A DNA stretch of 64,000 nucleotides from Advenella sp048381675 (GTDB taxonomy: Bacteria > Pseudomonadota > Gammaproteobacteria > Burkholderiales > Burkholderiaceae_B). The position numbers and the translations under genes were made by a program. The notes beneath the pieces were generated by a model. That model had not been told where the DNA came from and ran no database searches. It saw only the letters and a list, made by a program, of their open reading frames with translations. Location: the NCBI RefSeq assembly GCF_048381675.1, contig NZ_JBLWIS010000001.1, forward strand, positions 372,001 to 436,000, read 5' to 3'. Shown piece after piece: positions 33,957-42,805 of this stretch (position 1 is its first letter; the number at the start of each line of letters is the position of its first letter).

Positions 33957-34316
33957 ATGCCTCGCGTAAAACGCGGTGTTACCGCACGTGCACGTCACAA
34001 AAAAGTTATTGCTGCAGCTAAAGGCTATCGTGGCCGCCGCGGTAATGTATTCCGCATTGCCAAACAGGCAGTGATGAAAGCCGGTCAATATGCTTATCGT
34101 GACCGTCGTAATAAAAAACGCACATTCCGTGCACTGTGGATTACTCGTATCAACGCTGCTGTTCGCGAACATGGCGTTACATACAGTGTCTTTATTGCTG
34201 GCCTTAAAAAAGCCGCAATCGAATTGGATCGTAAAGTCCTGGCCGATATGGCTGTTAATGACAAGGCCGGTTTTGCCGCTGTTGTTAATCAAGCTAAATC
34301 AGCCCTGGAAGCCTAA
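33957..34316 (+). CDS. rplT: 50S ribosomal protein L20
   Basis: The 119-residue protein has the typical start MPRVKRGVTARARHKKV and the C-terminal domain that binds 23S rRNA and, in some species, its own mRNA leader. GGAG lies seven bases upstream of the ATG. Confidence 0.98.
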   Translation: MPRVKRGVTARARHKKVIAAAKGYRGRRGNVFRIAKQAVMKAGQYAYRDRRNKKRTFRALWITRINAAVREHGVTYSVFIAGLKKAAIELDRKVLADMAVNDKAGFAAVVNQAKSALEA

Positions 34317-34348
34317 GATCCAACAGTTGTAAATTAATTGCTGTACCC

Positions 34349-34385
34349 AACAGGCGGGGCTCAATATGGGTCCCGTTTGTTTTTT
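34349..34385 (+). terminator. Terminator or attenuator between rplT and pheS
   Basis: ACAGGCGGGGC (34350-34360) can pair, with some G-U pairs, with the segment ending CCCGTTTGT (34372-34380), and TTTTT follows. It may reduce read-through from rplT to pheS. I looked for a phenylalanine-rich leader peptide, as in enterobacterial pheST, and found none. Confidence 0.5.
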
Positions 34386-34401
34386 AACGAATGGTAATTT
34401 C

Positions 34402-35424
34402 ATGACACAGTCGCTCGATGAACTTATAAGCCAAGCCCAGGAAAAATTCGCAGAAGCGGCCGATGCAGCCGCCCTGGAAAATGAGAAAGCTAAATTTTTA
34501 GGTAAAAACGGTGTAATCACTGGCTTGATGAAAGGGCTGGCACAGTTGGCCCCCGATCAAAAACGAGCCGAAGGTGCCCGTATCAACCAGGCCAAGCAAC
34601 AAATAGAATCTTTGCTGAACGAGCGTCGTGATGAATTTGCCAAAGCCGAACTGAATCAACGTTTGGCTGCTGAAACTATTGATGTCAGCCTGCCTGGCAG
34701 GGGGCGTGCCAAAGGTGGCATCCATCCCGTTATCCAGACCTGGCAGCGTATTGAGGAAATTTTCCGTTCAATTGGTTTCGATGTGGCCGATGGCCCCGAA
34801 ATTGAAAATGACTGGACCAACTTTACCGCCCTGAACAATCCGGCAAACCATCCGGCCCGTTCAATGCAAGATACCTTCTATGTAGACATGGAAGATGCGG
34901 ATGGCTTGCCTTTGCTGCTGCGAACCCATACCAGCCCCATGCAGGTGCGTTATGCCCGCATGCATAAACCCCCGATTAAAGTCATTGCCCCCGGCCGTAC
35001 TTATCGTGTCGATAGCGATGCCACACACTCTCCCATGTTCCATCAGGTAGAAGGGTTATGGATCGCCGAAGACATTTCTTTTGCCGACCTGAAAGGGGTA
35101 TACACCAATTTTCTGCGTGCTTTCTTTGAAACCGAAGACTTGTGCGTGCGTTTCCGTCCTTCATTCTTCCCGTTTACCGAACCTTCTGCCGAAATTGACA
35201 TGATGTTCACTTCCGGGCCCAATCAGGGACGCTGGCTGGAAATTTCTGGCTCGGGTCAGGTGCATCCTACCGTGGTGAAAAATTACGGACTGGACCCCGA
35301 AAAATACATTGGCTTCGCCTTTGGTTCGGGCATAGAGCGCCTTACCATGTTGCGTTATGGCGTCAATGACCTGCGTCAGTTTTATGAAGGTGATCTCCGG
35401 TTCCTGCGCCAGTTCAACCGCTAA
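34402..35424 (+). CDS. pheS: Phenylalanyl-tRNA synthetase alpha subunit
   Basis: The catalytic alpha chain of the (alpha-beta)2 enzyme. The N-terminal coiled coil binds tRNA. The class II core holds GFDVADGPEIENDWTNF, HTSPMQVRYM-like motif 2 (RTHTSPMQVRYAR), FHQVEGLW and motif 3 GSGIERLTMLRYG. The start at 34402 (MTQSLDELI) gives 340 residues, the usual size; an upstream ATG at 34366 lies in the hairpin. pheT follows. Confidence 0.97.
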   Translation: MTQSLDELISQAQEKFAEAADAAALENEKAKFLGKNGVITGLMKGLAQLAPDQKRAEGARINQAKQQIESLLNERRDEFAKAELNQRLAAETIDVSLPGRGRAKGGIHPVIQTWQRIEEIFRSIGFDVADGPEIENDWTNFTALNNPANHPARSMQDTFYVDMEDADGLPLLLRTHTSPMQVRYARMHKPPIKVIAPGRTYRVDSDATHSPMFHQVEGLWIAEDISFADLKGVYTNFLRAFFETEDLCVRFRPSFFPFTEPSAEIDMMFTSGPNQGRWLEISGSGQVHPTVVKNYGLDPEKYIGFAFGSGIERLTMLRYGVNDLRQFYEGDLRFLRQFNR

Positions 35425-35477
35425 GTTGTCCGGCAGTTCAGGCAGTAATCCAATCCATTGCAAAGAAACGAATTATT

Positions 35478-37883
35478 ATGTTATTTCCAGAATCCTGGCT
35501 CAGATCATTGGTTAATCCGGCCATCAATACAGAAGAATTGTCCCATCGCCTGACCATGGCAGGTCTAGAGATTGAAGATACAGCACCTGTTGCTCCGCCA
35601 TTTAGCGGCGTGGTAGTTGCCCAGATCGTTGAAATCGCACCTCACCCTAACGCCGACAAACTTCGCATTTGCCAGGTTGATGATGGCTCTGGCGAGTTGT
35701 TGCAGATTGTTTGTGGTGCACCTAACGCCGCCAAAGACATGAAAGTGCCGCTGGCCAAAATCGGGGCCGTATTGCCAGGCGATTTTAAAATCAGCAAAGG
35801 CAAATTGCGTGGTGAAGTATCTTTTGGCATGCTGTGTTCTGCCCGTGAACTGGGCTTGTCCCAGGATCATGCCGGCTTGCTGGAATTGGATGCCTCTGCG
35901 GTGGTTGGCCAGGATATTCGCCAGGCCCTTGACCTAGATGACACTGTTTTTGAAATCAAGTTAACCCCCAACCGTGCCGATTGCCTTTCCTTGCATGGTG
36001 TTGCCCGTGAGGTTGCTGCGCTTACCGGAGCCCCTCTCAAGGCATTTGATTTTTCTCCCGTGGCAGTTTCGCTTGACGACAGGCTGGCTGTTAAGGTGCA
36101 GGCTCCTGATTTATGTGGTCGCTTTGCCGGTCGTGTTATTAAAAATGTCAATGCAAAAGCACCTACCCCCGCGTGGATGAAATCCCGTCTGGAAAGAGCG
36201 GGGCAGCGTTCGGTTTCCATACTGGTGGATATTTCCAACTACGTCATGCTGGAACTGGGCCGTCCCACGCACGTTTTTGACCTTAACAAAATCAATGGCG
36301 ATCTTGTGGTCCGCTGGGCTAAAAAAGGCGAATCACTCAAGCTGCTTAATGGCCAAACGGTAGAGCTAGACGAGGAAGTCGGTATTATTGCTGCCGGTGA
36401 GACCATCGAAAGCTTGGCTGGCATTATGGGCGGCGATGCTACGGCAGTTAGCCTTGAAACCACCGATATTTTCGTTGAGGCGGCTTTCTGGTTCCCTGAA
36501 GCCATTGCCGGCCGCAGCCGTCGCTTTAAATTCAGTTCGGAAGCCAGCCACCGTTTTGAACGTGGCGTAGACTTCCAGAACGTGGTTGAGCATCTGGAAT
36601 ACATCTCCCGCTTGATCCTTGAAATATGTGGTGGCCAGGCCGGTCCGATTGATGACCAAATCATCAATCTGCCTGCACGTAATCCGGTTGCCATGCGTGT
36701 TGCCCGTTGCCGGAAAATTCTGGGTATCAATGTTGCCACTGAAGAAATTGAAAAAATCTTTACCCAGCTGCAATTGCCTTTTACCTTTGATGGTGAGGTA
36801 TTTACGGTAACCCCGCCTTCCTATCGCTTTGATATTGAAATCGAAGAAGACATGATTGAAGAGGTTGCCCGTATTTATGGTTTCGAGCGGATTCCCGATA
36901 ATCCGCCCAAAGCCATGGCAGCCATGTTGCCAAGCAATGAAACCAGACGTAGCGAGCACGACATGCGTTATGTCATGGCTGACCTGGATTACCAGGAAGT
37001 GGTCAATTTCAGCTTTGTTGAAACAGGATGGGAAAGCAATTACATGGGCAATCAAAATCCCATCAAACTGCTTAACCCTATTGCCAGCCAACTGGCAGTC
37101 ATGCGTTCGGGTTTGATTGGAGGCCTGATTGCCAATATTTGTCATAATGCCAAGCATAAACAAAGCCGTGTTCGCGTGTTTGAGCTGGGGCGTGTTTTTA
37201 GCCGGGATGCTTCGGTTAAAGACGGGGATCTTGCTGTGGCTAATATTAGCCAGCCCTTGCACCTGGCGGGTGCCGCCTGGGGCCCGGCTGTTCCCGAGCA
37301 ATGGGCAGAGCCAGTGCGTCAGGTTGATTTTTTCGATGTCAAGAATGATGTTGAAAACCTGTTTGGCAAAAAAGCAAAACTGTTAACGTTTGTGGCGCAA
37401 TCGCATCCCGCCTTGCATCCCGGACGCAGTGCCGCTATTTTGTTGGAAGGAAAGCAGATCGGGTTCATTGGTGAGTTGCATCCGCAGTGGGTGCAGGACA
37501 ACGAGCTTGTGCATGCACCTGTCGTATTTGAAGTGGCAGTAGATGCACTTGCCCATGTTAGCTTGCCAGAAATCAATAACCTGTCCCGCCAGCCATTGGT
37601 TATCAGGGACCTGGCTGTTTGGGCGCCGGTTGATTTGCCTGTGCAGGCAATTTTGGATACGCTTGCTTTACGCCAGAAAGAAATGCAAGAACTTGATATC
37701 ATTAAGGAAATATCCTTATTTGACGTCTGGCGCGATGTTAAGTCCGAGTCTGGTGAGCGCAGTCTGGCTTTCCGTTTCGTCCTTCAGGATCAGCAGGCAA
37801 CACTGGAAGAAGCGCGGGTTGAACAATGCATGGCATCTGTTCTGAATGTTTTGGTCAATGCACACAACGTGCGTCAACGCTAA
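35478..37883 (+). CDS. pheT: Phenylalanyl-tRNA synthetase beta subunit
   Basis: The 801-residue beta chain comprises the N-terminal tRNA-binding (EMAP-like) domain (about 40-150), the B3/B4 editing domain, the B5 domain, the inactive class II-like core and the C-terminal ferredoxin-fold anticodon-binding domain (ISLFDVWRD through VNAHNVRQR). The editing domain hydrolyses Tyr-tRNA-Phe. ihfA starts 12 bp downstream. Confidence 0.97.
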   Translation: MLFPESWLRSLVNPAINTEELSHRLTMAGLEIEDTAPVAPPFSGVVVAQIVEIAPHPNADKLRICQVDDGSGELLQIVCGAPNAAKDMKVPLAKIGAVLPGDFKISKGKLRGEVSFGMLCSARELGLSQDHAGLLELDASAVVGQDIRQALDLDDTVFEIKLTPNRADCLSLHGVAREVAALTGAPLKAFDFSPVAVSLDDRLAVKVQAPDLCGRFAGRVIKNVNAKAPTPAWMKSRLERAGQRSVSILVDISNYVMLELGRPTHVFDLNKINGDLVVRWAKKGESLKLLNGQTVELDEEVGIIAAGETIESLAGIMGGDATAVSLETTDIFVEAAFWFPEAIAGRSRRFKFSSEASHRFERGVDFQNVVEHLEYISRLILEICGGQAGPIDDQIINLPARNPVAMRVARCRKILGINVATEEIEKIFTQLQLPFTFDGEVFTVTPPSYRFDIEIEEDMIEEVARIYGFERIPDNPPKAMAAMLPSNETRRSEHDMRYVMADLDYQEVVNFSFVETGWESNYMGNQNPIKLLNPIASQLAVMRSGLIGGLIANICHNAKHKQSRVRVFELGRVFSRDASVKDGDLAVANISQPLHLAGAAWGPAVPEQWAEPVRQVDFFDVKNDVENLFGKKAKLLTFVAQSHPALHPGRSAAILLEGKQIGFIGELHPQWVQDNELVHAPVVFEVAVDALAHVSLPEINNLSRQPLVIRDLAVWAPVDLPVQAILDTLALRQKEMQELDIIKEISLFDVWRDVKSESGERSLAFRFVLQDQQATLEEARVEQCMASVLNVLVNAHNVRQR

Positions 37884-37895
37884 GGCAAAATTAAA

Positions 37896-38234
37896 ATGGC
37901 AGAAGCAAACACTACCCTTACCAAGGCTGAACTGGCCGAAATGTTATTTGATCGTGTCGGTCTGAACAAACGTGAAGCCAAAGACATTGTGGATATTTTT
38001 TTTGAAGAAATTCGCGAGTCCCTGGCTAATGGTGATGCTGTAAAATTATCCGGTTTTGGTAATTTTCAGGTACGGGACAAACCGGCCCGTCCGGGACGTA
38101 ACCCTAAAACCGGAGAGGTGATTCCAATTGCGGCTCGTCGTGTGGTGACATTCCATGCCAGTCAAAAGCTTAAGGCGATTGTCGAGCAGGGTGAAGCGTA
38201 TGATCCAAATTCTGAATATGCGCTTCAGGATTAG
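37896..38234 (+). CDS. ihfA: Integration host factor alpha subunit
   Basis: The 112-residue DNA-bending protein shows the HU/IHF signature GFGNFQVRDKPARPGRNPKTGE and the proline that intercalates at the DNA kink (RPGRNP). The start MAEANTTLTKAELAE is typical for the alpha chain, and the position after pheT is conserved. IHF is required by many sigma54 promoters, such as the glnK one in this window. Confidence 0.97.
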   Translation: MAEANTTLTKAELAEMLFDRVGLNKREAKDIVDIFFEEIRESLANGDAVKLSGFGNFQVRDKPARPGRNPKTGEVIPIAARRVVTFHASQKLKAIVEQGEAYDPNSEYALQD

Positions 38235-38275
38235 GGTGTATTCCATAAAAGATCATTTGGGTTTACAATCAAGCG

Positions 38276-38671
38276 ATGAATCAAAAAGCCAATACCACTT
38301 CGACAATCTTGCCACCCATTCCGGCAAAACGTTACTTCACCATAGGTGAGGTTTCCGAATTATGCTTGGTAAAACCACATGTTTTACGCTACTGGGAGCA
38401 AGAGTTTACCCAATTGAATCCGGTCAAAAGACGTGGAAACCGTCGTTATTACCAGCACCATGAAGTGCTCTTGATCCGTAAAATCCGCGACTTGTTATAT
38501 GAACAAGGGTTTACGATCAATGGTGCACGTGGTCGTCTGGGCGATTTGCGAGATGTTCCCCATGATCAGGATGCAGCCGTTCGTCTTTCAGGTACAGAGC
38601 TGCAGTTGCTGCGTACCGAGTTGGGTAATATTGTTGATATGTATAATAACTTGCTTAAAGATCGCGCCTAA
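38276..38671 (+). CDS. MerR family transcriptional regulator
   Basis: A 131-residue regulator with the MerR winged helix near residues 20-90 (YFTIGEVSELCLVKPHVLRYWEQEF and the RRYYQHHEVLLIRKIRDLLYEQGFTINGAR segment). A short coiled coil at the C-terminus would mediate dimerisation. It lacks cysteines for metal binding. A gene of this type follows ihfA in most betaproteobacteria; its regulon is unknown to me. Confidence 0.9.
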   Translation: MNQKANTTSTILPPIPAKRYFTIGEVSELCLVKPHVLRYWEQEFTQLNPVKRRGNRRYYQHHEVLLIRKIRDLLYEQGFTINGARGRLGDLRDVPHDQDAAVRLSGTELQLLRTELGNIVDMYNNLLKDRA

Positions 38672-38684
38672 GCCTAAGTTTATA

Positions 38685-38722
38685 CCAATAAAAAAACGGG
38701 TATGAACCCGTTTTTTTATTGG
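38685..38722. terminator. Strong bidirectional terminator
   Basis: A perfect 17-bp stem around an ATGA loop (arms 38685-38701 and 38706-38722) contains A7 and T7 tracts on either side. It separates the merR gene from the convergent oxidase gene. Confidence 0.92.
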
Positions 38723-38741
38723 TGCGCCAAGAATGGCTTGC

Positions 38742-39902
38742 TTAACGATCCATAATCAAAATATCTTTGTTGACATGATTGATGTTGGTATGCCCGCAGA
38801 ACGCCATGCTGATATCCAGTTCATTGGCAATGATCTCTAGCGAACGGGTAACGCCATCAAGTCCATATGCACCCAATCCGTACAGGAAAGAGCGGCCAAT
38901 TAATGTACCTTTGGCACCCAAGGCGATTGCGCGTAATACATCTTGTCCTGAACGGATACCACCATCAAGCCAGACCTCTGTTTGGCTGCTATGGTTTTTA
39001 ACAGCTTCCACAATGTCGGGCAAAGCGGAAATGGAAGAGGGGGCACCATCAAGTTGACGTCCGCCATGATTGGAAACCACAATGGAATCAGCGCCTGCAT
39101 CGGCAGCATACAAGGCGTCTTCCTTGTCCAGGATGCCTTTGATAATCAGTTTGCCACCCCATTTCTTTTTAATCCATTCTACGTCATCCCAGCTTAAAGT
39201 AGGATCAAATTGCTCGGCTGTCCAAGAGGCCAGCGAAGACATATCGCCCACTCCTTTTGCATGGCCGACAATATTGCCAAACGTGCGGCGTTTGGTTTGC
39301 AGCATATGCCAGCACCATTCGGGTTTGAGGGCAAGGTTTAGCAAATTCACCAGGGTAGGCTTGGGCGGTGTAGAGAGGCCGTTCTTGATGTCTTTATGGC
39401 GTTGTCCCAGTACCTGCAAATCCAGCGTTAGCATAAGGGCAGAGCAATTGGCTGCCTTGGCGCGATCAATCAGGCGTTCAATATAATCTTTGTCACGCAT
39501 GACATACAATTGAAACCAGAAAGGGGCCGAGGTATGGGCGGCTACATCTTCAATCGAGCAGATACTCATGGTTGAGAGCGTGAAGGGAATGCCGAAGCGT
39601 TCGGCCGCCTTGGCCGCCAGGATCTCGCCATCAGCGCGCTGCATACCGGTCAGGCCGGTGGGTGCAATGGCGACTGGCATGGCCGTATCAATGCCGATCA
39701 TTTTGGTTTTCAGGCTCCGGCCTTCCATATTGACGGCGACACGCTGGCGGAATTTTATTTTCTGGAAATCGCTCTCATTGCTGCGATAGGTGGATTCAGT
39801 CCACGATCCTGAGTCGCAGTAATCGTAGAACATTTTGGGGACTTTGATTTTGGCAATGCGTCTGAGGTCTTCAATGCAGGTTATTTTTGCTAGATTTGCC
39901 AT
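38742..39902 (-). CDS. lldD: FMN-dependent alpha-hydroxy acid dehydrogenase (L-lactate dehydrogenase type)
   Basis: The 386-residue TIM-barrel flavoenzyme oxidises L-lactate or a related 2-hydroxy acid and feeds electrons to the quinone pool. Visible motifs are PVAIAPTGLTGM, FWFQLYVMRD, LTLDLQVLGQRHKDIKNG, the catalytic His and substrate Arg in SNHGGRQLD, and the FMN-phosphate segment LDGGIRSGQDVLRAIALGAKG. Substrate specificity (lactate, glycolate or mandelate) cannot be set by eye. Convergent with merR. Confidence 0.9.
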   Translation of the reverse strand: MANLAKITCIEDLRRIAKIKVPKMFYDYCDSGSWTESTYRSNESDFQKIKFRQRVAVNMEGRSLKTKMIGIDTAMPVAIAPTGLTGMQRADGEILAAKAAERFGIPFTLSTMSICSIEDVAAHTSAPFWFQLYVMRDKDYIERLIDRAKAANCSALMLTLDLQVLGQRHKDIKNGLSTPPKPTLVNLLNLALKPEWCWHMLQTKRRTFGNIVGHAKGVGDMSSLASWTAEQFDPTLSWDDVEWIKKKWGGKLIIKGILDKEDALYAADAGADSIVVSNHGGRQLDGAPSSISALPDIVEAVKNHSSQTEVWLDGGIRSGQDVLRAIALGAKGTLIGRSFLYGLGAYGLDGVTRSLEIIANELDISMAFCGHTNINHVNKDILIMDR

Positions 39903-39988
39903 TAATAATACCTATCCGAGTTAATCTTTAAACATCCAATTTTATACCGTTCTGCCAGAGCCGTCATACCAGCGCCATTGAAATGAAA

Positions 39989-40013
39989 CATCCTGCCATT
40001 TTAGGGCAGGATG
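39989..40013 (-). terminator. Likely terminator of the secreted-protein gene at 40066
   Basis: CATCCTGCC (39989-39997) and GGCAGGATG (40005-40013) form a 9-bp stem. On the minus strand it is followed by a loose T tract (TTTCATTT). Confidence 0.5.
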
Positions 40014-40065
40014 CGGGTAGAGCAGGGCAGATAGCCATAATGATGGGAGCCAGAATAAGAGGAGG

Positions 40066-40515
40066 CTATTTGTTTTCTGGCCAGCGCAGTACATTGCTGA
40101 CCCGGGCATTTCCTTTGATGCGGAATGAGCTGCTTTGGGTTTGGTTATTGAAGGTAGCCTTGAGGTGGTAGGCACCGTCTGGCAGCTTGACGTAAAGCAG
40201 GGGGCCGGTATCGCTGGCTTCAAAGACCGGCTTGTTGTTCTGGTCGGTAATGACTACCTGTACATTGCTTAAATAGGCGCCCTCGTGACCGGCAAAAGTT
40301 AGGTGCAGGTTGTAATGACTGGATTGTGCCTTGATTTCGTTTTGTTCGCTATTGCCAAAGCCACCCGTAATATATTGGGTTGATTGGTTGTAGGTTTGTG
40401 GTTGTACCTGGGCTTGTGCCATATTTTGTGTACCAGTGTATAGTCCAAAAGCAATGGCAGAGGTTAGAAGAAATTGCTTGATAATCTTGGATTCAAAATG
40501 ATGTGTTTTTTGCAT
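40066..40515 (-). CDS. Secreted protein with a carboxypeptidase-regulatory-like beta domain
   Basis: The 149-residue protein has a signal peptide (basic start, hydrophobic core LLTSAIAFGLYTG, cleavage after AQA near residue 35). The mature part (about 65-145) looks like a small beta-sandwich: NLHLTFAGHEGAYLSNVQVVITD, then GPLLYVKLPDGAYHLKATFNNQ. The pattern (Y-V-x-L-P-D-G-x-Y) is typical of carboxypeptidase-regulatory-like or PEGA-like domains. Ligand unknown. Confidence 0.75.
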   Translation of the reverse strand: MQKTHHFESKIIKQFLLTSAIAFGLYTGTQNMAQAQVQPQTYNQSTQYITGGFGNSEQNEIKAQSSHYNLHLTFAGHEGAYLSNVQVVITDQNNKPVFEASDTGPLLYVKLPDGAYHLKATFNNQTQSSSFRIKGNARVSNVLRWPENK

Positions 40516-40782
40516 GGTACTTCCTTTTTTTGAATTTACAACAATATAAAAGGTCGCCGATGTGATGCAGTTTGTTTGACCCTATATATGCGATTTATTG
40601 TACAGGTCTTGGTGCAGCGTGCATTTTTTTGAATTCTACTGAAATATTTGAACAGAAAAAAACAATAATATCAATGGATTAAATGTATTGGATTTTTGCT
40701 GATCTGCTTCAAGGCAAGGTTTTTTGTTTTGTTATACGATGTCTTATACCTTTAATTCACAGATTAATGTTTTGGAGCTGAT

Positions 40783-41085
40783 ATGGCTATTATTTTACAG
40801 GTTGATTTTCCGTTTGATGGGCCTTGGGGGCAGGAAATGGCTGCAGGCATGAAAGAACTGGCCGAATCGATTGGCAAAGAACCCGGCCTGCTTTGGAAAA
40901 TCTGGACCGAAAATCCCCAAGCAAAGGAAGCTGGGGGTATTTACTTATTCAGTAACAAAGTCGATGCGCAGGCTTACCTTGAAATGCATTCGGCCAGGTT
41001 GAAGGCGTTTGGCGTAAGTAAAGTTAATGGCAAATTGTTTGAAGTGAACGAGGAGTTGTCTGCCATAGACCGTGCGCCTTTGTAG
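40783..41085 (+). CDS. YdhR-type putative monooxygenase
   Basis: A 100-residue protein of the dimeric alpha-beta barrel fold. The N-terminus MAIILQVDFPFDGPWG, the GLLWKIWTENP strand and GGIYLFSN, plus the AYLEMHSARLKAFG helix, match the YdhR family. Substrate is unknown. GGAG lies just before the ATG. Confidence 0.85.
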   Translation: MAIILQVDFPFDGPWGQEMAAGMKELAESIGKEPGLLWKIWTENPQAKEAGGIYLFSNKVDAQAYLEMHSARLKAFGVSKVNGKLFEVNEELSAIDRAPL

Positions 41086-41139
41086 GCCTTGCTTTTTACG
41101 CGCCCGCGTTTTGCTTCTGAAGGTGGGATGGTGGTGCTG

Positions 41140-41598
41140 TCAAGAAGCGTTGTCTGGCCAATAATAGCTGTCGGGCAAAGCGCGTGCACCAAAAATGGCT
41201 TGCCCTACACGCACTACGGTAGCGCCTTCTTCAACGGCCATTTCATAGTCTCCTGACATACCCATGGATAGCTCATGCAGATGCACATTGGCGGGAGTGT
41301 CTTGCTGTAATTGGTCGCGAAGGTTGCGTAATAGCTGGAAGCAGCCACGCACTCGCTGCTTATCGTCTGACAGGCAGGCAAGTGTCATGAGTCCTTTGAC
41401 TTTCAGGCACTCAAAAGTGGTAAGGGACTGGATAAAAGAAGCGACTTCCTGTGGAGAAAGGCCGTATTTATTGGCTTCGCCGGAGGTATTGACTTGCACA
41501 AAAACATCAATGGAACGGCCCTCTGCCTGCAGTCTTCTACGGTTAAGGCGGCGGGATAACGATTTTCTTGAATGGGTGTGATCATGAGTGATTGAAAG
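41140..41598 (-). pseudogene. Truncated YggS/PROSC-type PLP homeostasis protein (C-terminal half only)
   Basis: The frame gives the C-terminal half of the PLP-binding YggS family: DVFVQVNTSGEANKYGLSP, KGLMTLACLSDD, LSMGMSGDYEMAVEEGATVVRVGQAIFGAR. The N-terminal half, including the lysine that binds PLP, is missing. Upstream the frame reads through about 20 unrelated residues (HTHSRKSLSRRLNRRRLQAEG, family-like only towards its end) to a stop that is also the stop of the DUF2249 gene. No N-terminal fragment is seen nearby. A deletion or rearrangement is the simplest explanation. Confidence 0.8.
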
Positions 41599-41862
41599 TT
41601 AGCCTTGAATTTCAAAGTCAATCACGATTTCGCCAGGCTCACGGGTAATATATGAAATGCCTACCCGATTGCCAAAATGGGCTTCAATTTGTGCCAGCAA
41701 AGGCAAGGGATCGTGATCATTGCAAAAACGCATTGTCTCACCGGGATGCAGGGCAGACAAAGCACCAAAAATAGCCGCATGTCGAAAGCGTTTGGCAACA
41801 CCACGTGCATCAAACGGATAAATATTCTGGTCAAACATGGGTAAAAAAGCATCTTGGGTCAT
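41599..41862 (-). CDS. DUF2249 domain protein
   Basis: The 87-residue protein's core (LHPGETMRFCNDHDPLPLLAQIEAHFG ... EIVIDFEIQG) matches the small DUF2249 family, which has a TusA-like fold. Its conserved NDHDP motif is present. Members often occur near denitrification or respiratory genes; none is adjacent here. It ends exactly where the truncated yggS frame begins. Confidence 0.75.
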   Translation of the reverse strand: MTQDAFLPMFDQNIYPFDARGVAKRFRHAAIFGALSALHPGETMRFCNDHDPLPLLAQIEAHFGNRVGISYITREPGEIVIDFEIQG

Positions 41863-42390
41863 GATAGTAGAAATATAGTAAATGAGTAAGAGGATGGTGG
41901 GCGCAATGTGCCAGGTGGCACAGGGAAAGTATTGCGCCAGGATTTAATTATAGGCATGATTTTTGTGGTAATGAGATGATCCATCATCCTCTTATAGTTA
42001 CTTGAGTAATTTGCTTGGATATTATTGATAAAGGTTAAGAGAAACGGGAAAGTGTGTGTTTTTTCAGACAAACCAGTGCGCTTTTTAGGTGTTCTGAATT
42101 TATAAAAAAATAAAAAATCTAAAAAAAATTTATTTGTGGTGTAAAAATATTTTTTTGAACATGAATGTTGACGTATTTTTATCCACTTTAACTGTGGATA
42201 ACTTTGCGTATAAGAAATTAGCAACTGTCTTAAGTCTTGAACTGACAGGGAATTTTTGTCAACTGCTTATGAAATGATCAGTGGGGTTTTATGGCTTGAT
42301 GGTGGTGTTGGCAATTTCCATGGGGATGGATTGTCAAGTTGAAAAACCAGGAAAAGGAAAAAATTGGTAAAAAAAATGATGGGCATGGGC
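41863..42390. promoter_or_regulatory. AT-rich gap with an inverted pair of DnaA-box-like sequences
   Basis: TTATCCACT (42179-42187) faces TGTGGATAA (42193-42201), the complement of a perfect DnaA box TTATCCACA. Together they form an 8-bp-arm palindrome around TTTAACT. The surrounding 500 bp are very AT-rich and contain no gene I can support. The 121-residue open frame on the minus strand has no protein-like features. Confidence 0.45.
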
Positions 42391-42420
42391 TTGCATTTTG
42401 TTTAGATATTGTGATATAGT
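42391..42420 (+). promoter_or_regulatory. Promoter of tRNA-Pro
   Basis: TTGCAT (42391-42396) and TATAGT (42415-42420) are 18 bp apart; transcription would start about 42 bp before the tRNA. Confidence 0.55.
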
Positions 42421-42467
42421 TTTATTCTTACTTACACAGCTTTGTGTGAACAAGCAAATAAGTAACG

Positions 42468-42545
<78 letters not shown>

Positions 42546-42553
42546 ATAAAATC

Positions 42554-42587
42554 AAGGACTTACGTGAAAACGTGAAGTCCTTTTTTT
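42554..42587 (+). terminator. Terminator of tRNA-Pro
   Basis: AAGGACTT (42554-42561) pairs with AAGTCCTT (42575-42582), extended by an inner ACGT/ACGT stem, followed by T7. Confidence 0.9.
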
Positions 42588-42805
42588 ATGCCTGTTTTGC
42601 TGCGGGGTAAACTTAGGGGTAAACTTGAAAAAACCTTACCTTACAAAAGATCCTCAGGTAGTTCAGGTTGATCTTATGGCTCTGAATCCAACTGTCAGCG
42701 CATGTTTGAGCTAGTACAAATGGCATGAACGTTAGCTTAGCGTTCACTCATTCCATGCTCCTGCGTGGGAATACCTACCTGATGTCGCACTCTGGCTCCC
42801 TCAGA
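42588..42805. other. Non-coding stretch after tRNA-Pro with GGGGTAAAC repeats and a REP-like hairpin
   Basis: GGGGTAAACTT occurs twice within 25 bp just after the tRNA terminator, a pattern seen near integrase genes of tRNA-targeted islands. Further on, ATTCCATGC (42750-42758) faces GCGTGGGAAT (42763-42772), resembling common REP-type hairpins. A smaller inverted repeat (GAACG/CGTTC, 42727-42745) adjoins it. No coding sequence or integrase is present. Confidence 0.4.

Noticed and set aside
34317..34401. Phenylalanine leader-peptide attenuator for pheST
   Set aside because: A terminator-like hairpin exists, but there is no short ORF with clustered Phe codons.
39942..40223. 93-codon minus-strand ORF downstream of the secreted beta-domain protein
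   Set aside because: It overlaps the real gene in another frame and spans its terminator hairpin.
41859..42224. 121-codon minus-strand ORF in the AT-rich gap
   Set aside because: Composition is what AT-rich DNA gives by chance, and no family or ribosome site is visible.
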